From Adiantum capillus-veneris (taxonomy: Eukaryota; Streptophyta; Polypodiopsida; Polypodiales; Pteridaceae), in the NCBI GenBank assembly GCA_014529385.2, contig CM043945.1:95764112-95828111 (forward strand): a stretch of DNA of 64,000 bases, given 5' to 3'. The notes under the pieces were generated by a model. That model ran no database searches, was not told the DNA's origin, and saw nothing but the letters and a program-made list of their open reading frames with translations. This document shows, piece after piece, positions 45,465-57,990 of this stretch (position 1 is the first letter of the stretch; each line of letters begins with the position of its first letter). Position numbers and translations under genes: made by a program.

Positions 45465-46826
45465 CTACAACAGTTGTTTACCCTAGAAACCTTTGCTTGT
45501 CATGACTAATCAAGCAGGCTAAGGGGTTGGCAAGCTATATCAGGCATTTTTTGGATAAGCATAAAGCCAATAGATTGTGCCAAAAAGCTTGCTAACTAGC
45601 CTCATGTATATATGTGTACATAGTGCTGCAAGTCTTGGGAGTGACCATGTAAACATTCCTGTACAAAGGTTTGGTCATGCCTGCGCTTGGTTACGAGTGT
45701 TTTGAGTTGTTCAAGTCTCCAAAACATGGTTTTTAATAAGTATTTTCAGCCGTGCTTTATAGCTTGTGAATCGGACTTGTACATCATGAGTTATGCGCGT
45801 TCGAAGTGGGTGGTCTTGACTTAGAAAGTGATTTCCGATGCATGCGACAAAGGCAATTGAGCCAACTTGATGATCTAAAATTAGAAATGCTGAAATTTCA
45901 AATTTCTGGAGATAGCGAGGTAATGGGATCCAAGCCGTGCTTTACGGCGTCGCATTTGGTGGCCGGAGCAGTGCACTATGCTCCCGGGGAGTTGGTCCTG
46001 AGAAGGGGTCAAGCTAGAAATTTTATGTGGGGAGAGAAGGGACTTGGGGAAGAGTGGGAGGAATGTGCCATTTGGCACTAGGATTGAGAAGAGGGAAGGG
46101 GAAAGTGGGGGGTATAAGGGGAGCATGGGGTGCCCATTAAGGGTGTATCAAAGGTGAGAGGAGCTCTCTCAAGGCTTGGCTATGGGGGACTCGTGGGATT
46201 TATGGGGGAAAGATGGCCATTTTTGTGTTCCCATTGCTTGCCCAGGCGCCTGGCTCCCTTTTTGGCCCCCTGGACACTTGTCACACCCCCCTACCTTGGG
46301 TCAAAGGTCACCGACATCTCATATCCTATCCAAATCAGGCCAAAAAATGGACCAATTGAAAGGAGCTTCCAAGGAAAGCCTTCTCGACTGAGAAGAGAGA
46401 GAAATTTTTTGGGGATAAAAGATAAGAAAGACCTCCATTATTATAGCTGCAATTCTCTGCAACACCTGCAAACTTTCAAGAGAGCTCATTTTTGAGCAAG
46501 GGAGAGTACACTCCCAACTTTGAGTGGCCATAACTCTCTCATCTTTTATCTGTTTTCAGTCTATGGATACTCTACGGTCATCTACTCGAGATGAGCTACG
46601 CCATTATGTCCTTGGTTTCTCCTAATTTCAAGTGTACTTCATGATAGAAGGGTTCTTCATAAATCTTCACAGGTGCTTATCACAGGTGGTTTCGACAGTG
46701 CAATAGTTCTTCCTTCCGACGGTGTGACTTGTGCAAGGCTATAGAGGCACTCGTTTTCCTTGTCGTTTGCACGCTAGCAATGTCTTTCAACTTTTCCCTT
46801 AACTTTTCTTTCTTTGTGTGCCAAAT
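45465..46826. other. No gene; likely T3 3' UTR/LTR remains
   Basis: The first 200 bp are alignable to the region after pol in T5 (AGCAGGCT...GCAAGCTAT), so they belong to the T3 3' region. After that I recognise nothing; a TATAAG-like box near 46114 and G/A-rich sequence would fit an LTR, but its partner is not found. Confidence 0.4.
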
Positions 46827-47645
46827 TTACTTAGGTATCAATATCTCATCAAGTTCCTCAACTTCAGGTTGATCTTCATCTGGCATATCTTCCAGCACAT
46901 CTCCCACAAAAGGTCTTAGAAGACTCACATGAAACGCATCGTGGATCTTCCAATTGTTTGGCGATTTCAGCCTATAGGCAACATCTCTAATCTTCTCGAT
47001 TACTTGAAAAGGCCCATAGTAGCGCATACTGAGTTTTAGAAACAACCTTTCCTTGCCTTCATCTTCTTTAATCTTGCCTTTTCAAATCGCAAAAGAATCC
47101 AATCACGAGGTGAAAACAAGAGTTCACGTCGGTAAAGATCGACAACCCTTTTATGCTTTGTTTGAGTCTTCTCCAAGAAAAGCTTAATTTTCTTATACAT
47201 TTCGTCCATATTTTCTACATATCGATCTACTTCAAAAATCTTAACATTTGTGTGCAAAATGGGAGGAACCTTTTTTCCACCCTCAATAATTTCAAAGGGT
47301 GCCTTGCTTATTGACGAATGCACTGTAGTATTGTATGCATACTCAAGCAAAGGTAAATATTGTTCCTTGCCCTTATTGTGTGACACATAGTATTTAAGCA
47401 AGTCTCAGCTAGGAGGATTGGCCTCTTTTGACTGCCCATCAATTTCTGGATGAAATGAGGATGAAAACTTAAGCGTTGTGTCCATGTTTTCAAACAAGCC
47501 TCTCCAAAACAAACTTGTCATGGAGGAGCACGATCATTGACAATTGACTATGGCATACCATGGTACTTAAACCACATTGTACACAAACAATCGTGCCATT
47601 TGATGAGATTTTATCTTCTTCCTGACATGAATAAAATAGGCTTAT
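46827..47645 (-). pseudogene. T6, Ty3 integrase remnant
   Basis: The minus strand gives the C-terminal half of a chromovirus-like integrase: HQMARLFVHNVV...YHG-like part with stops (about 47640-47500), FSSSFHPEIDGQ (where the catalytic E motif should be), EYAYNTTVHSSISKAPFEI, then the LRFEKARLKKMKARKG linker. A last piece (47045-46827) has RYYGPFQVIEKIRDVAYRLKSP...IHDAFHVSLLRPF, the GPY/F module. RT and LTRs are not seen. It is a truncated, frameshifted fragment. Confidence 0.8.
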
Positions 47646-48079
47646 TTGCTAAACGTGCAAATAATGCTCCATATACCATCATTCCTTGTTTATAAATACG
47701 TTAGCCCTATCGGAGCGCTCGCTGCTGCTATTCTTCCCCCTGCCCTCTGCTCGCCATCGCGCCCCCAGCTCGTCTTCGCCCTCCCTCCCTACCTGCTTAT
47801 CGCTGCCCTGCCCGCTGCCCTACATATCCGTCACCCACTCGCCTGCCCGCCTGCCCTGCCTGCTACCCACCCGCCAGCCCTGCCGTGCCCGCCCGCCTGC
47901 CCTGCCGCTACCTGCTACCTTACCCGCCTTCCTGCCCGCCTGCACATTACCCCTTATCCACCTCCTCGCTCTCTGCTTTCCTGCTTGACTGGTTCGACAA
48001 CACTTTTGACGTGCTCGGTTCAGCAGGAGGTTTTCGTTCGTCGACGCCTCTTCGCCCCTTCTTTACAGCAGCAGACACA

Positions 48080-49937
48080 GCTAGAGGCTCAAGCTCCGCC
48101 ACAGAGGGACTCCATTGAAGTCCCCTCGCCCGACGCCGCTGAGCCCACCATTCGCACCATTCGACTTGCTCTCTCACCAACAGAGAAGCGAGCCTAGCTA
48201 CAGAGGTGGAACGCCTTCAGGCGACTTCCGTTATCTGCAAGATTCTTGGCACCAAACCCAGCAAAGGAGAGCTGCGTGATCTTTTCCAGGCCCGCCTTCT
48301 CGCAGAGGTTGGCAAGATCTTGGATGTTTAGTTCCTCGGACGCGGAATCAGATAGAGTTCGAGACTTCCGAGATGGCGTCCAAGGTCATCGCGATGAGCC
48401 CCTTGGCCATCCGAGTAGTTTGTGCCCACTTTCGATAGTGAAGGCATGGTTTTGATCGAGCTACAAATGTTCTGGTAGAGGAGGCAGACCTTCTTGGTTT
48501 GAGGAGAGAGTACCTGCCACTTTTGTCGAGGATAGGCTCAAAGATTGAGACTGTCCTAGAGACACCTCGCACGGCAGCCTCAGTAGCTGCCAAGGCGGCC
48601 GGCACCCCCTCAGTACGTGTTCTGGTTAGGAACACCCACACTCTCCCAAAGGTCATCCTACTTCCTTGGGTGAGTGGGGGTGGTTTCGACAGAGCGTGGA
48701 GTATTCGGGCCTCCCGAATCAGTGTTCCATTTGTCGGCAGATGGGCCATCTTGCGAAGGCCTGTCCACGGAGGAGACCCCGACCTACACCACGGGCCCAG
48801 CCCCAGCCCTCAAGGGCTGGCCGACAGCAGCAGACAGAGTCACAGAGTACGCAGGCAGTGCCACCCTCTGAGCCTGGGGTCAAGCGGAGGAGGGATGGCA
48901 GCAAGTTCGTGGTCAACGTCGGCAGGGGCCACTGCGCCAGCTTGGCACTCAGAGTGGTCCCCAGGCTCTTGTCCAACAGCAGTGGGGAACCGATTTGACC
49001 CTCTTCAGTAGGACGAGGTCCCTGCTCCAGCCTCCACCTCAGCCTCACCCTTGATAGCCCCTCCTTCCCCCTCCTTCCCCCCCTCTTCCCCCCCCCCCCA
49101 CCTTCTTTCCCTACCTTTACATCTCGCCCTCCTCCCTCTGCGGCTCCCCCTCGTCCCCCTTCTCCCTCGCGTCCCCTTGCTCCCTCATCTCCTCCCGCTC
49201 GAGCCCCACAGCCGTCCCAGAGGGCAGGGCCTTCCTCGACTGCTAGGAGATCTCTTGGCAGCGCTTTTGCCACGAGTCGTTTGGGGAGAGAGGGACAATC
49301 TTTCTTGCGACCCCCTCTTCTGGTGCACACGTCCCCCTTTGCAGCAGTTCCTCGTGGTCTGACGAGCTTCGACATTCGTCGTCGTTCGGATTTCTTTGCC
49401 TATGACTTTACATGCCCTTCACCAGACCTTGAGGCAGCGTGCTTCAGAGTTCATGTTCTGCTCCTTGCAGCTAGGGGGATAGAGGCCTTGGACTCATCAG
49501 TTGGCTTCTCCTTTCCCCTATGCGACATGGACTAGGCTGAGTGGTCTCTAGACTCAGTGTTGGAGTGGCTGCAGACACAGGCCCTAGAGTTCTCTCATCA
49601 CATGGGAGACCTAGGGGTTACAAGCTTGCTTCAGACTCTGTGGCCATTGGCCAAGTTCTCTGTGACACCTCCAAATGCAGCAGGATGTAGACACATTGCG
49701 GTTCACTTCTTTGCTGACACGCAGAGCCCGCCATGTTATGTACACATACATGAAGACTCCTGGACAGAGGAGGTTGCTTTGCGCATGGCTCGTTCTACTT
49801 GGGCTTGGGCCAGACACTCTTTGCAGTCACGCCTATCTCGGGGACGCTCGGATGCGGATTACTCCCCATCCAAGCCTGCCTCGAAGATAGCACGGTTAGC
49901 TGCTGCTGCAGCATCAGTTCTTTCTCGCTCCCCATGA
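48080..49937 (+). pseudogene. LINE-B ORF1: CCHC protein, broken
   Basis: An N-terminal Pro/Ser-rich frame (APPQRDSIEVPSP...SPTEKRA) ends in TAG at 48195; the protein continues in the -1 frame as LATEVERLQATSVICKILG. Further pieces give RTAASVAAKAAGTPSVRVLVRNTHTLPKV (48499-), then the zinc knuckle CSICRQMGHLAKACP (48666-48998), a Pro-rich linker, and the C-terminal domain (49281-49937, with one TAG at 49533) ending SKIARLAAAAASVLSRSP. The stop TGA overlaps the ORF2 start as ATGA at 49934-49937, which suggests coupled re-initiation. Confidence 0.85.
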
Positions 49938-52554
49938 GGATCTCATGGAACGTGCAAGGATTACGTGGGACCCAATTTCAGCGTCAAAGGGGCCGAGTGC
50001 GTCAGGAGCTTCAACGATGCCTTGTGGGAGGAGAGATTGACTTTCTACAGGAGTATCATCTGTGTGAGAGCCGCATTAGATGTTGTGGTCAGCTTTTGCA
50101 TGGACGATATGAGACTTTTTGGTCAGCTGCATTTAGACCTGGAGGCATTCAGAGCGGGGTATGTATGACTATTGCGGATTCTTTGCAGCATGCCATTGTG
50201 GGCAGAGGGATTATTGTGTCAAGTAGGGCTCAATGGATCACTATGCAGGTTTAGGGTTGCCTCGTGGGCTTCCTGAACATCTATGCACCCAATGTGGCAA
50301 GTGCACATGCAGAGTTTTGGCCTCAGATTGTTCAGTCTCTACCGCAGGCAGAGCAATGGTGCATTGGGGGTGACTTCAACATGTTAGAGGACCCCTCTGA
50401 CAGGATAGGAGATAGCCATACTACTGTGCATGGAGTTGAGTTTGCAGCTTGGGAGAGGTTTTGTATGACTTTGCGGGTTTCAGATGTGTGGCAGCATTCT
50501 AGCTTTGTGAGGCCCCCAGACAACCTGGCCTTCTCTCGTTCGGACCGCAGAGTGGGAGGAGTGAATCTATCTCAGATAGATCGCTTCTACACTAGTGACC
50601 ACTTCTGTGACTTGGGTGGGACAGTTGGCATTCTGGCTGGGAATTCCTTTTCGGACCATGCACCAGTGATGCTCACAGTGGCAAATAGGCAGAGAGGGGG
50701 GAGCACGATGCTTTGCATCCCTAAGAGGGTTTTGTTGGACTCTACGCTCAGAGATCGAGTTGTGGCTCTTTGGACAGAGAGCTTAGACATGCAGGACTCT
50801 CCTACTGACAGAGTGGCCTCAGGACTTGCTCAGCTTAGTCGACTCTTCAGGAGTCCTCGGCTTGCCGGGCTGCACCGAGAGAGGAGGAGCAACGTCTCCG
50901 AGGGGGCGTGGCTTCCTTGCAGAGGATGCAAGAGCAGCATCCAAATAGTCCTTGGTTGGAGGAGCAGTTGCAGCAGGCTCGCCAGGAGCTTCTCAGCATA
51001 GAGGAGAGGCGCCATGAGTTTGCTTTCCATCGACAGGCATCTCAGTGGACCTAGGTGGGTGACAGAGTGACAAGCGCTTTCTTTGAGGCAGTGGGACCTC
51101 AGCATACGCATGCCAAGGTCAGTCAGTTGAGGAGGCCCGACGGGTCAGTTGCTTCAGAGCCAGAGGATATGCGTGCAGTTGCTACTGACTTTTATCGTGA
51201 TCTATTGTCTGCAGAGCCTCAGTAGAGCCTTAGTCAGAGCGTCAAGATGTATGCAAAGAGCAGGTGTGGGCACAGATGCCTTGTCTTGTGACTGAGGAGA
51301 TGCACCAGACTCTTGAGCTGCCTCTTTAGCTAGAGGAGCTACACCTGGCTCTTAGAGCACTTCCCTGTGGTAGCTGTCCAGGTGAGGATGGTTTGATTCC
51401 CAGTTTTTTCTTGGAGTACTGGGACTTTCTTGGCTCAGATCTCTGCAACACTTTTCAGTACATCCTACACACAGGAGAGATGCCTGACAGCATGAGTGAG
51501 AACCTGATCTACCTCATTCCCAAGGAGGGTGGCTCCTTGGATGAGATTCGACAGTGGCGACCCATCACCATCCTCAACTCATCCTACAAAATTCTTGCCA
51601 AGGCTATGAGTTCGAGGATTCAGCCACTCCTAGAGAGCATTATACATGGGACACAGACAGGTTTTTTCAAGGAGCGTAGTATCCTTGACAACATCTTTAC
51701 TTTTTGGGAGGCTTCTGCCCTCGCGTGGCTCCGTGGTGAGGATCTGGTGATACTTCTTCTCAATTTTGAGAAGGCCTACGATAGAGTTGACTGGGACTTT
51801 TTGGAGGGCACTCTGCGCAAGATGGGCTTCTCAGATGCTTGGATCAGAGGCATGTCAGCTCTATACAGACAGACACACAGTCAAGTACTTTTGTCAGGAG
51901 GTAGAGGTGATCGTTTCATGCTCTCACAATTGATCAGACAGGGCTGCCCTCTTGCCCCCTTCCTCTTCCTGTTCTATGCTGAGGTGTTGAGCAGGTTCTA
52001 GTTTCACAGCAGGTTGGTTTACATGGCTTAGCGCTCCCTATTCGGGGAGGTGAGCTACTGGATGCTGAGTTTGCAAACGAATCACCCTTGTCCTTAAATG
52101 GCCAGGAGGCCAACCTTCACAGGTGTGAGCAGGATCTTGAGACCTTTCGTTGTGCATCAGGCGCACTGATCAACTGGAGAAAGACAATGGCTTTCTCGGT
52201 TGGTAGTGCTCCTACGCCGGATTGGATGCCAGGTGCGGGTTTCAGGTGGATTCCCCCAGGGACTACAGTTCGATACTTGGGTTGTTAGGTTGGCTTGGAC
52301 TTGTCTCCCGAGCAGCAGATTGCTCCCCTCCTCCTGTCCATCAGGAGGAAGTTGTTGCATTGGAGCTCCGCACGACTTTCTTTGGCAGACAGAGTTATAG
52401 TGGCCAACGAGGTGCTGTTGGCTACTATGTGGTACATCACTTCTTGTTGGATCTTTTCGAGTTCTTGGATCAGTCAGGTAGAGAGGCTGATCAGGAACTT
52501 CCTTTGGTCTGGGCGTGACACTCAGATAGCCCGGGCCAAAGTGGCATGGAAAGG
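49934..52554 (+). pseudogene. LINE-B ORF2, endonuclease and RT part
   Basis: The ATG at 49934 opens MRISWNVQGLRG. The endonuclease motifs QEYHLCES, GFLNIYAPN, GGDFNMLEDPSDR, SQIDRFYTSDHF and FSDHAPVML (about 50060-50680) are present with one in-frame stop near 50252. A linker helix region follows with a shift near 50850. RT: YLIPKEGGSLDEIRQWRPITI, GFFKERSILDN, ILLNFEKAYDRVDWDFLEG and RQGCPLAPFLFLFY (51393-52001) in one frame. The catalytic box, FADD in LINE-A, reads F-A-N-E here (near 52073). It stops at the hAT-like insertion. Confidence 0.88.
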
Positions 52555-52869
52555 CATAGTTACACGGAACGGGAACGGGGAACGGGAACGGGGGCCTCCG
52601 GAACGTTCCTGAAGCGGGGGGGGCCCCGGAACAGCGGAACGGGAACAGTGGCCGGAACGATGAACCTAAAATATGCGGTGGGGGGGGGGGGGCTGTTTTT
52701 GACTCTTGAGAGCTTGAGAGTTTGGATTATCCAGGAGAGGATGGGAAGGATACCCACCTTCCCCCCCAATGAAGCTTGCAAGTTGTGCCATATTGATGGC
52801 GCTTGAGCTTTGAGCCATATTGATAGCTTTTAAAGAAAAAAGCCCCCCCCCCCCCCCCCCCCCCCCCCC
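52006..52869 (+). repeat. Tandem duplicated block, copy 1
   Basis: This covers the LINE-B RT end from AGGTTGGTTTACATGGC through the left part of the hAT-like element to its poly(C). Copy 2 begins at 52872 and, after the C1 insertion, continues at 56817-57548. The junction lies at the poly(C) run 52843-52869. Confidence 0.8.
52555..52869 (+). mobile_element. H1 hAT-like element, left part only
   Basis: It begins with the inverted-repeat end CATAGTTACACGGAACGGG, carries GGAACGGG-type subterminal repeats, and matches 57237-57548. It ends in poly(C) where the tandem duplication joins. Confidence 0.75.
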
Positions 52870-52871
52870 GC

Positions 52872-53003
52872 TGTAGGTTGGTTTACATGGCTTAGCGCTC
52901 CCTATTCGGGGAGATGAGCTACTGGATGCTGAGTTTGTAGACGAATCAGCCTTGTCCTTAAATGGCCAGGAGGCCAACCTTCACAGGTGTGAGGAGGCTC
53001 TTG
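52872..53003 (+). pseudogene. LINE-B RT fragment (duplicated)
   Basis: This is a second copy of the RT catalytic region with GLALPIRGDELLDAEF-like coding; the catalytic box reads F-V-D-E. It ends at the C1 insertion point (TCTTG, 52999-53003) and continues at 56817. Confidence 0.75.
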
Positions 53004-53149
53004 TGTTGGGGTTAAGGCCTATGTGCCTTGACCGGTCGCTCAGGTCATGGGCGCCCGCCCATTGTTACCCTATACTTATAGTGAGTATACTGTATAGGGG
53101 GAGCTGCCACTTCACAGTCTCCCCACCCATATCTATGTGTCGTGTGTCT

Positions 53150-53227
<78 letters not shown>

Positions 53228-53252
53228 CTGTGGTGCTCCCCGATCCCCTTCA
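53004..53252 (+). repeat. C1 5' LTR with (CT)n
   Basis: It is 249 bp, with a (CT)n run at about 53151-53224. Outside the run it differs from the 3' LTR by four transitions. Confidence 0.95.
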
Positions 53253-53254
53253 AT

Positions 53255-53266
53255 TGGTATCAGAGC
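53255..53266 (+). other. C1 primer-binding site (initiator-Met type)
   Basis: TGGTATCAGAGC lies two bases after the LTR, as in many plant copia elements. Confidence 0.95.
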
Positions 53267-54827
53267 TATGGTGACCGCGGAGAGCACGACGGCTTTGAGA
53301 GCTTCGAGGCGATAGCTCGCTCGCTCTCGACGGTAGAGAGATTAAGAAAGCTTGGAAGCTTTGTGAGAATGCAATGGGAGCTTGTGAGCTCAGTTGAGAG
53401 TGATGTATGCTCTTGTGGAAGCTCAGCAAGGAGTGTGGAAGATTGTGTGTAAGTGAAGGCGCAGCAGCACTGTTTTCAGATTCATTTTTCTCCTTGTAGA
53501 ATGCAGATCTGAGAATTCTGTCCATGCTGCCCATCCGCTTCGACGTGGTCTACAACATTGCAGAAGAAGCTTTTTGCAAATTCCTCACCGTTTTGCTGAT
53601 ATTCAGCTCAGACTGGCTGTATACAGAAATTCCAGATTTTCTGTTGTCGCATTGTGTGCGAGTTTGATGCACTTTTGGAAGCACGGGAGATGCTTGAAGT
53701 TGAGTGCATAAATTCTGAGCTGAAGATGCAATTGCAGCTTGTGTTAAGCTTGTGGTTTGAGGCTTTTTTGGTAGACTTGGGCAACGAAGTACGGAGGCGT
53801 TTACACACCACCGAAGCGGTCTCTTGAGAGACGCAGGTTTTTGGAGCACACAGGTGAATGGATTCATGGTCTTTGCGAATGGTTTGCATATGGTTATGGC
53901 GCATAGTTGATGCCCATCATACATGCATTTTGGCGAGCACTTTCAAGTGCCGGTAAGCTCTCTTGAGAGCATTGTTTTCGCATTGATCAAGTTTCTGGAT
54001 TGCAAATCTTTTGGCGTTTGCTTATGCGCAGTCACTCCGTTGATGTACGTTGAGTGTGGATTGCCATTGTATGTGAAAATGTGGAGCCATTTTGGCATTT
54101 CTACTCATTGGCATTGAGTAGTGTTATGGTTTATGGTAGAGATTGTACTTGAGTTTTTTGCTCAGTTTTCAGGGGAAATTCTGTCGGATTTTTCCCAGAT
54201 TCTCGCCATAGTTTGTGATCGAGTGTTTACTCTCACTTTGACAGGTTTAGTCAGTTTGGACACAGTTTTGTGTTTTTGTATCCACTCTCGCAAGAGTGAG
54301 GAGTTGTGTATCTTTCTTTGCTTGAGACAGTGGTTTGCTCTCGGGTGGGAGAGTCTTGTGATCTCGAGCATTGTTTGCCATAGTTTTGCAGAGCTTATGT
54401 ATGTATGTTGAGTGTAGTTTGATGCGCATTGATTGCTCATTGTATTGAGCTTGCAGGATAATGGTTATTTTGTGTTGATAGCCATTGTGCGTCGAAACTC
54501 TGGCGAAATTTTTCCGGGAGTTTTATGCGTATCATTTATGTGATCTAGGTAGAGATTGCGGGTTGCACTCAGCATTTGTGTGCGGTGTTCTCTGCAGGTG
54601 GGAGATTTGTGCGTGTGTATGCATCGATACCGCACAGTGTGGGCTTGGTGATTAGCTCATAGATTGCAGTGTGATACTAGAGCATGCGAGGCTTGTATTG
54701 ACATTGCGGGAGCTCTATTTTGGAGTGTGTCTCACAGGTTTTACATTGTGTTTCTGGCCATATTGGTAGACAGTTTCCAGGTGTTATGGTGAGGTGGTTT
54801 TGCTTTCTAGTTTGCTACATTGTGCTC
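53267..54827 (+). other. C1 leader
   Basis: This 1.5-kb untranslated stretch has short frames only. For a 3.8-kb element it is long; it may hold packaging signals, but no structure was established. Confidence 0.5.
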
Positions 54828-56474
54828 ATGGCAGAGACAGGTGATCGATCAGATTGTGACCTCTCACAGATGCGCGTGTTTGATGGGTCAGACTTTGCGG
54901 CATGGAGAGAGTGTATGCTTGATGCATTGACACAGCGAGGGTTACATCGACCATTGAGTGGTGATGCAGGTAGACCTTCAAACATGTCTGACGATCAATG
55001 GCAGGAGCTAGAGGAGATGGCACTATCTACGCTCTCTTTGCACCTTGCGGAATCTATATATGCTCTTGTTATGTATGAGACTACTTCGAGAGCACTTTGG
55101 CGCAGATTACATGATATGTATGATAGATCTGAGTCATCACGGACTCGTGTGAGACATGTACATTCACGAGCACGCCGACAGGTGACATGTTGATATTGTG
55201 GTCATTCTGGACACGTTAGACGGCGCTGTTTTCGTCGTATGCGACATCGTAGGAGACATGGCAGTCTCAGAGATGTATGTAGCGATGCCATGGACTCAGT
55301 TGCTTTGACAGTTGATGCAGATGTAGTGTCGGAGTATACTAGTGACGGGGATGTCACTTTTACCTCGAGCTATGCACGAGATGCTATACATGTGGATAGT
55401 GCTCTCCCTTCGCAGTGGTTGCTAGACGCAGATGCTATGTTTCATGTCACGCCGCATCGTGAATGGTTTTGTAGCTATTCTAGCGGGATGCTTGGCAGTG
55501 TACGTTTGACCGATGGATCGGTGCATGCGATAGCAGGTGCAGGAGATGTGAGACTGTCATTACCGAGTGGTGCATCTTACTTGTTACGACATGTGCGCTA
55601 TGTACCAGATTTGACAGTGAGTCTGATCTCGATTGGTCAGCTTAGAGATTGTGGATGTCAGATTTCGCTACGAGAGCGAGATTTTGTGATGCATTTGGGT
55701 TCGCTAGTGATTGCGAGAGGTGCCAGGAGTGGTACACGTTACCCATTGCATGTGGATCACGGGAGAGACGGTGTTGTCTCTGTGATCATGCAGCCAGGTA
55801 GAGAGCGAGAGAGCAGGCGAGTCTCTTTTGCTTGTGGGTTGCAGGATGCTTTGCATGGAGTGCAGAGCAATGACCTTGTTGTGCAGGTTGTGTCTACGGA
55901 TGCACAGGTAGAGCAGGACAGCTCTAGTGAGTCATCAAAGGTGATGACAGAGATGACTCACATGGATGTTGAGATGTCGACTATTGTGGAGTCATTTCTT
56001 GATATGCTTATGCCAGATCTTGATGCAGATTCAGGACAGATGGATACTCTTGGTACACATGTGATATGTGGTGGGCACGAGGAGTCACTCCAGAGCTCGG
56101 AGTCAGAGTGCCATGGTCTCTATGATAGGGGACAGGATTGCCATGAGTTGAGTTCTGAGTTGGAGGTGGCAGAGGTTGCCAGGGTTGCATCAACATTCGG
56201 TGTCCTCATGTACGAGATGCTGATCTCGAGGGCCGACATAGCAGCTGCAGTGGGAGCATTTGCAGCATGGTTGATTAGTTGTTCGATGACTGATCTCGGC
56301 ATAGAGCATAGGGGAGGTTTGCAGGTATTGGACCGATACTTGCAGGAGTGCATGAGCTCTTGTAGACTATTTGCAGAGCTTGGAGCTAGCTCTGTGTGGC
56401 TTCCGCAGCAGGATGTTTGTCTATCAGTAGAGCCGGATGCACTAGCTCATCGAGAGTCAGTGGGCATAGGTTGA
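54828..56474 (+). pseudogene. C1 gag-protease-RNase H fusion, one stop
   Basis: The ATG at 54828 opens MAETGDRSDCDLSQ. The gag core reads VFDGSDFAAWRECMLDALTQRG and ALWRRLHDMYDRSES, in the manner of plant copia gag. The frame is open except for one TGA at 55191-55193, the position of an aromatic residue in the CCHC knuckle (C-x-YCGHSGHVRRRC). The protease follows with SQWLLDADAMFHVTPHREWF, where the copia D-S-G-A-S active site reads D-A-D-A-M, and HVRYVPDLTVSLISIGQL. An acidic linker of about 150 residues joins directly to STFGVLMYEMLISRADIAAAVGAF, which corresponds to the copia segment between RT and RNase H. Integrase and RT are missing without loss of frame. The end is TGA at 56474. Confidence 0.85.
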
Positions 56475-56534
56475 GAGAATCTCTCACCTTCTATTAGTTG
56501 TACACTAGTAGATCTTGCTTAAAGGCACATTGGC

Positions 56535-56549
56535 CTTTAAGTGGGAGGT
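56535..56549 (+). other. C1 polypurine tract
   Basis: CTTTAAGTGGGAGGT lies directly before the 3' LTR. Confidence 0.8.
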
Positions 56550-56695
56550 TGTTGGGGTTAAGGCCTATGTGCCTTGACTGGTCGCCCAGGTCATGGGCGC
56601 CCGCCCATTGTTACCCTATACTTATAGTGAGTATATTGTATAGGGGGAGCTGCCACTTCACAGTCTCCCCACCCATATCTGTGTGTCGTGTGTCT

Positions 56696-56789
<94 letters not shown>

Positions 56790-56816
56790 GTCTGTGGTGC
56801 TCCCCGATCCCCTTCA
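56550..56816 (+). repeat. C1 3' LTR with (CT)n
   Basis: It is 267 bp. The length difference from the 5' LTR is almost entirely in the CT run (about 56696-56782). Confidence 0.95.
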
Positions 56817-57236
56817 TCTTGAGACCTTTCGTTGTGCATCAGGCGCACTGATCAACTGGAGAAAGACAATGGCTTTCTCGGTTGGTAGTGCTCCTACGCC
56901 GGATTGGATGCTAGGTGCGGGGTTCAGGTGGATTCCCCCAGGGACTGCAGTTCGATACTTGGGCTGTTAGGTTGGCTTGGACTTGTCTCCCGAGCAGCAG
57001 ATTGCTCCCCTCCTCCTATCCATCAGGAGGAAGTTGTTGCATTGGAGCTCCACACGACTTTCTTTGGCAGACAGAGTTATAGTGGCCAACGAGGTGCTGT
57101 TGGCTACTATGTGGTACATCACTTCTTGTTGGATCTTTTCGAGTTCTTGGATCAGTCAGGTAGAGAGGCTGATCAGGAACTTCCTTTGGTCAGGGCGCGA
57201 CACTCGGATAGCCCGGGCCAAAGTGGCATGGAAAGG
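56817..57236 (+). pseudogene. LINE-B RT fragment after C1 (duplicated)
   Basis: This resumes with [32 protein letters not shown] and the thumb region LDLSPEQQIAPLLLSIRRKLLHW...FLWSGRDTRIARAKVAW. It repeats 52135-52554 at high identity and ends at the start of H1, next to ATGGAAAGG. Confidence 0.85.
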
Positions 57237-57982
<746 letters not shown>

Positions 57983-57990
57983 ATGGCAGG

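Larger units (their letters stand above)
47690..52554 (+). mobile_element. LINE-B, L1-type LINE (first part)
   Basis: This plus-strand relative of LINE-A covers 5' region, ORF1 and ORF2 up to the RT thumb. It is interrupted at 52555 by a hAT-like element and continues at 57991 up to 59587. The 5' boundary near 47690 is estimated from where C/T-rich, LINE-like sequence begins; no target duplication was found because the 3' end is lost. Confidence 0.85.
53004..56816 (+). mobile_element. C1, non-autonomous Ty1/copia LTR retrotransposon
   Basis: This is a complete small element with 5' LTR 53004-53252, initiator-Met primer-binding site 53255-53266, one main frame, polypurine tract 56535-56549 and 3' LTR 56550-56816. 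The target duplication TCTTG is exact at 52999-53003 and 56817-56821. LTRs start TGTTGGGG and end CCCTTCA. Coding covers gag, protease and the end of the RT/start of RNase H, but the integrase and the RT core are absent, so it would need enzymes from another element. Confidence 0.93.
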
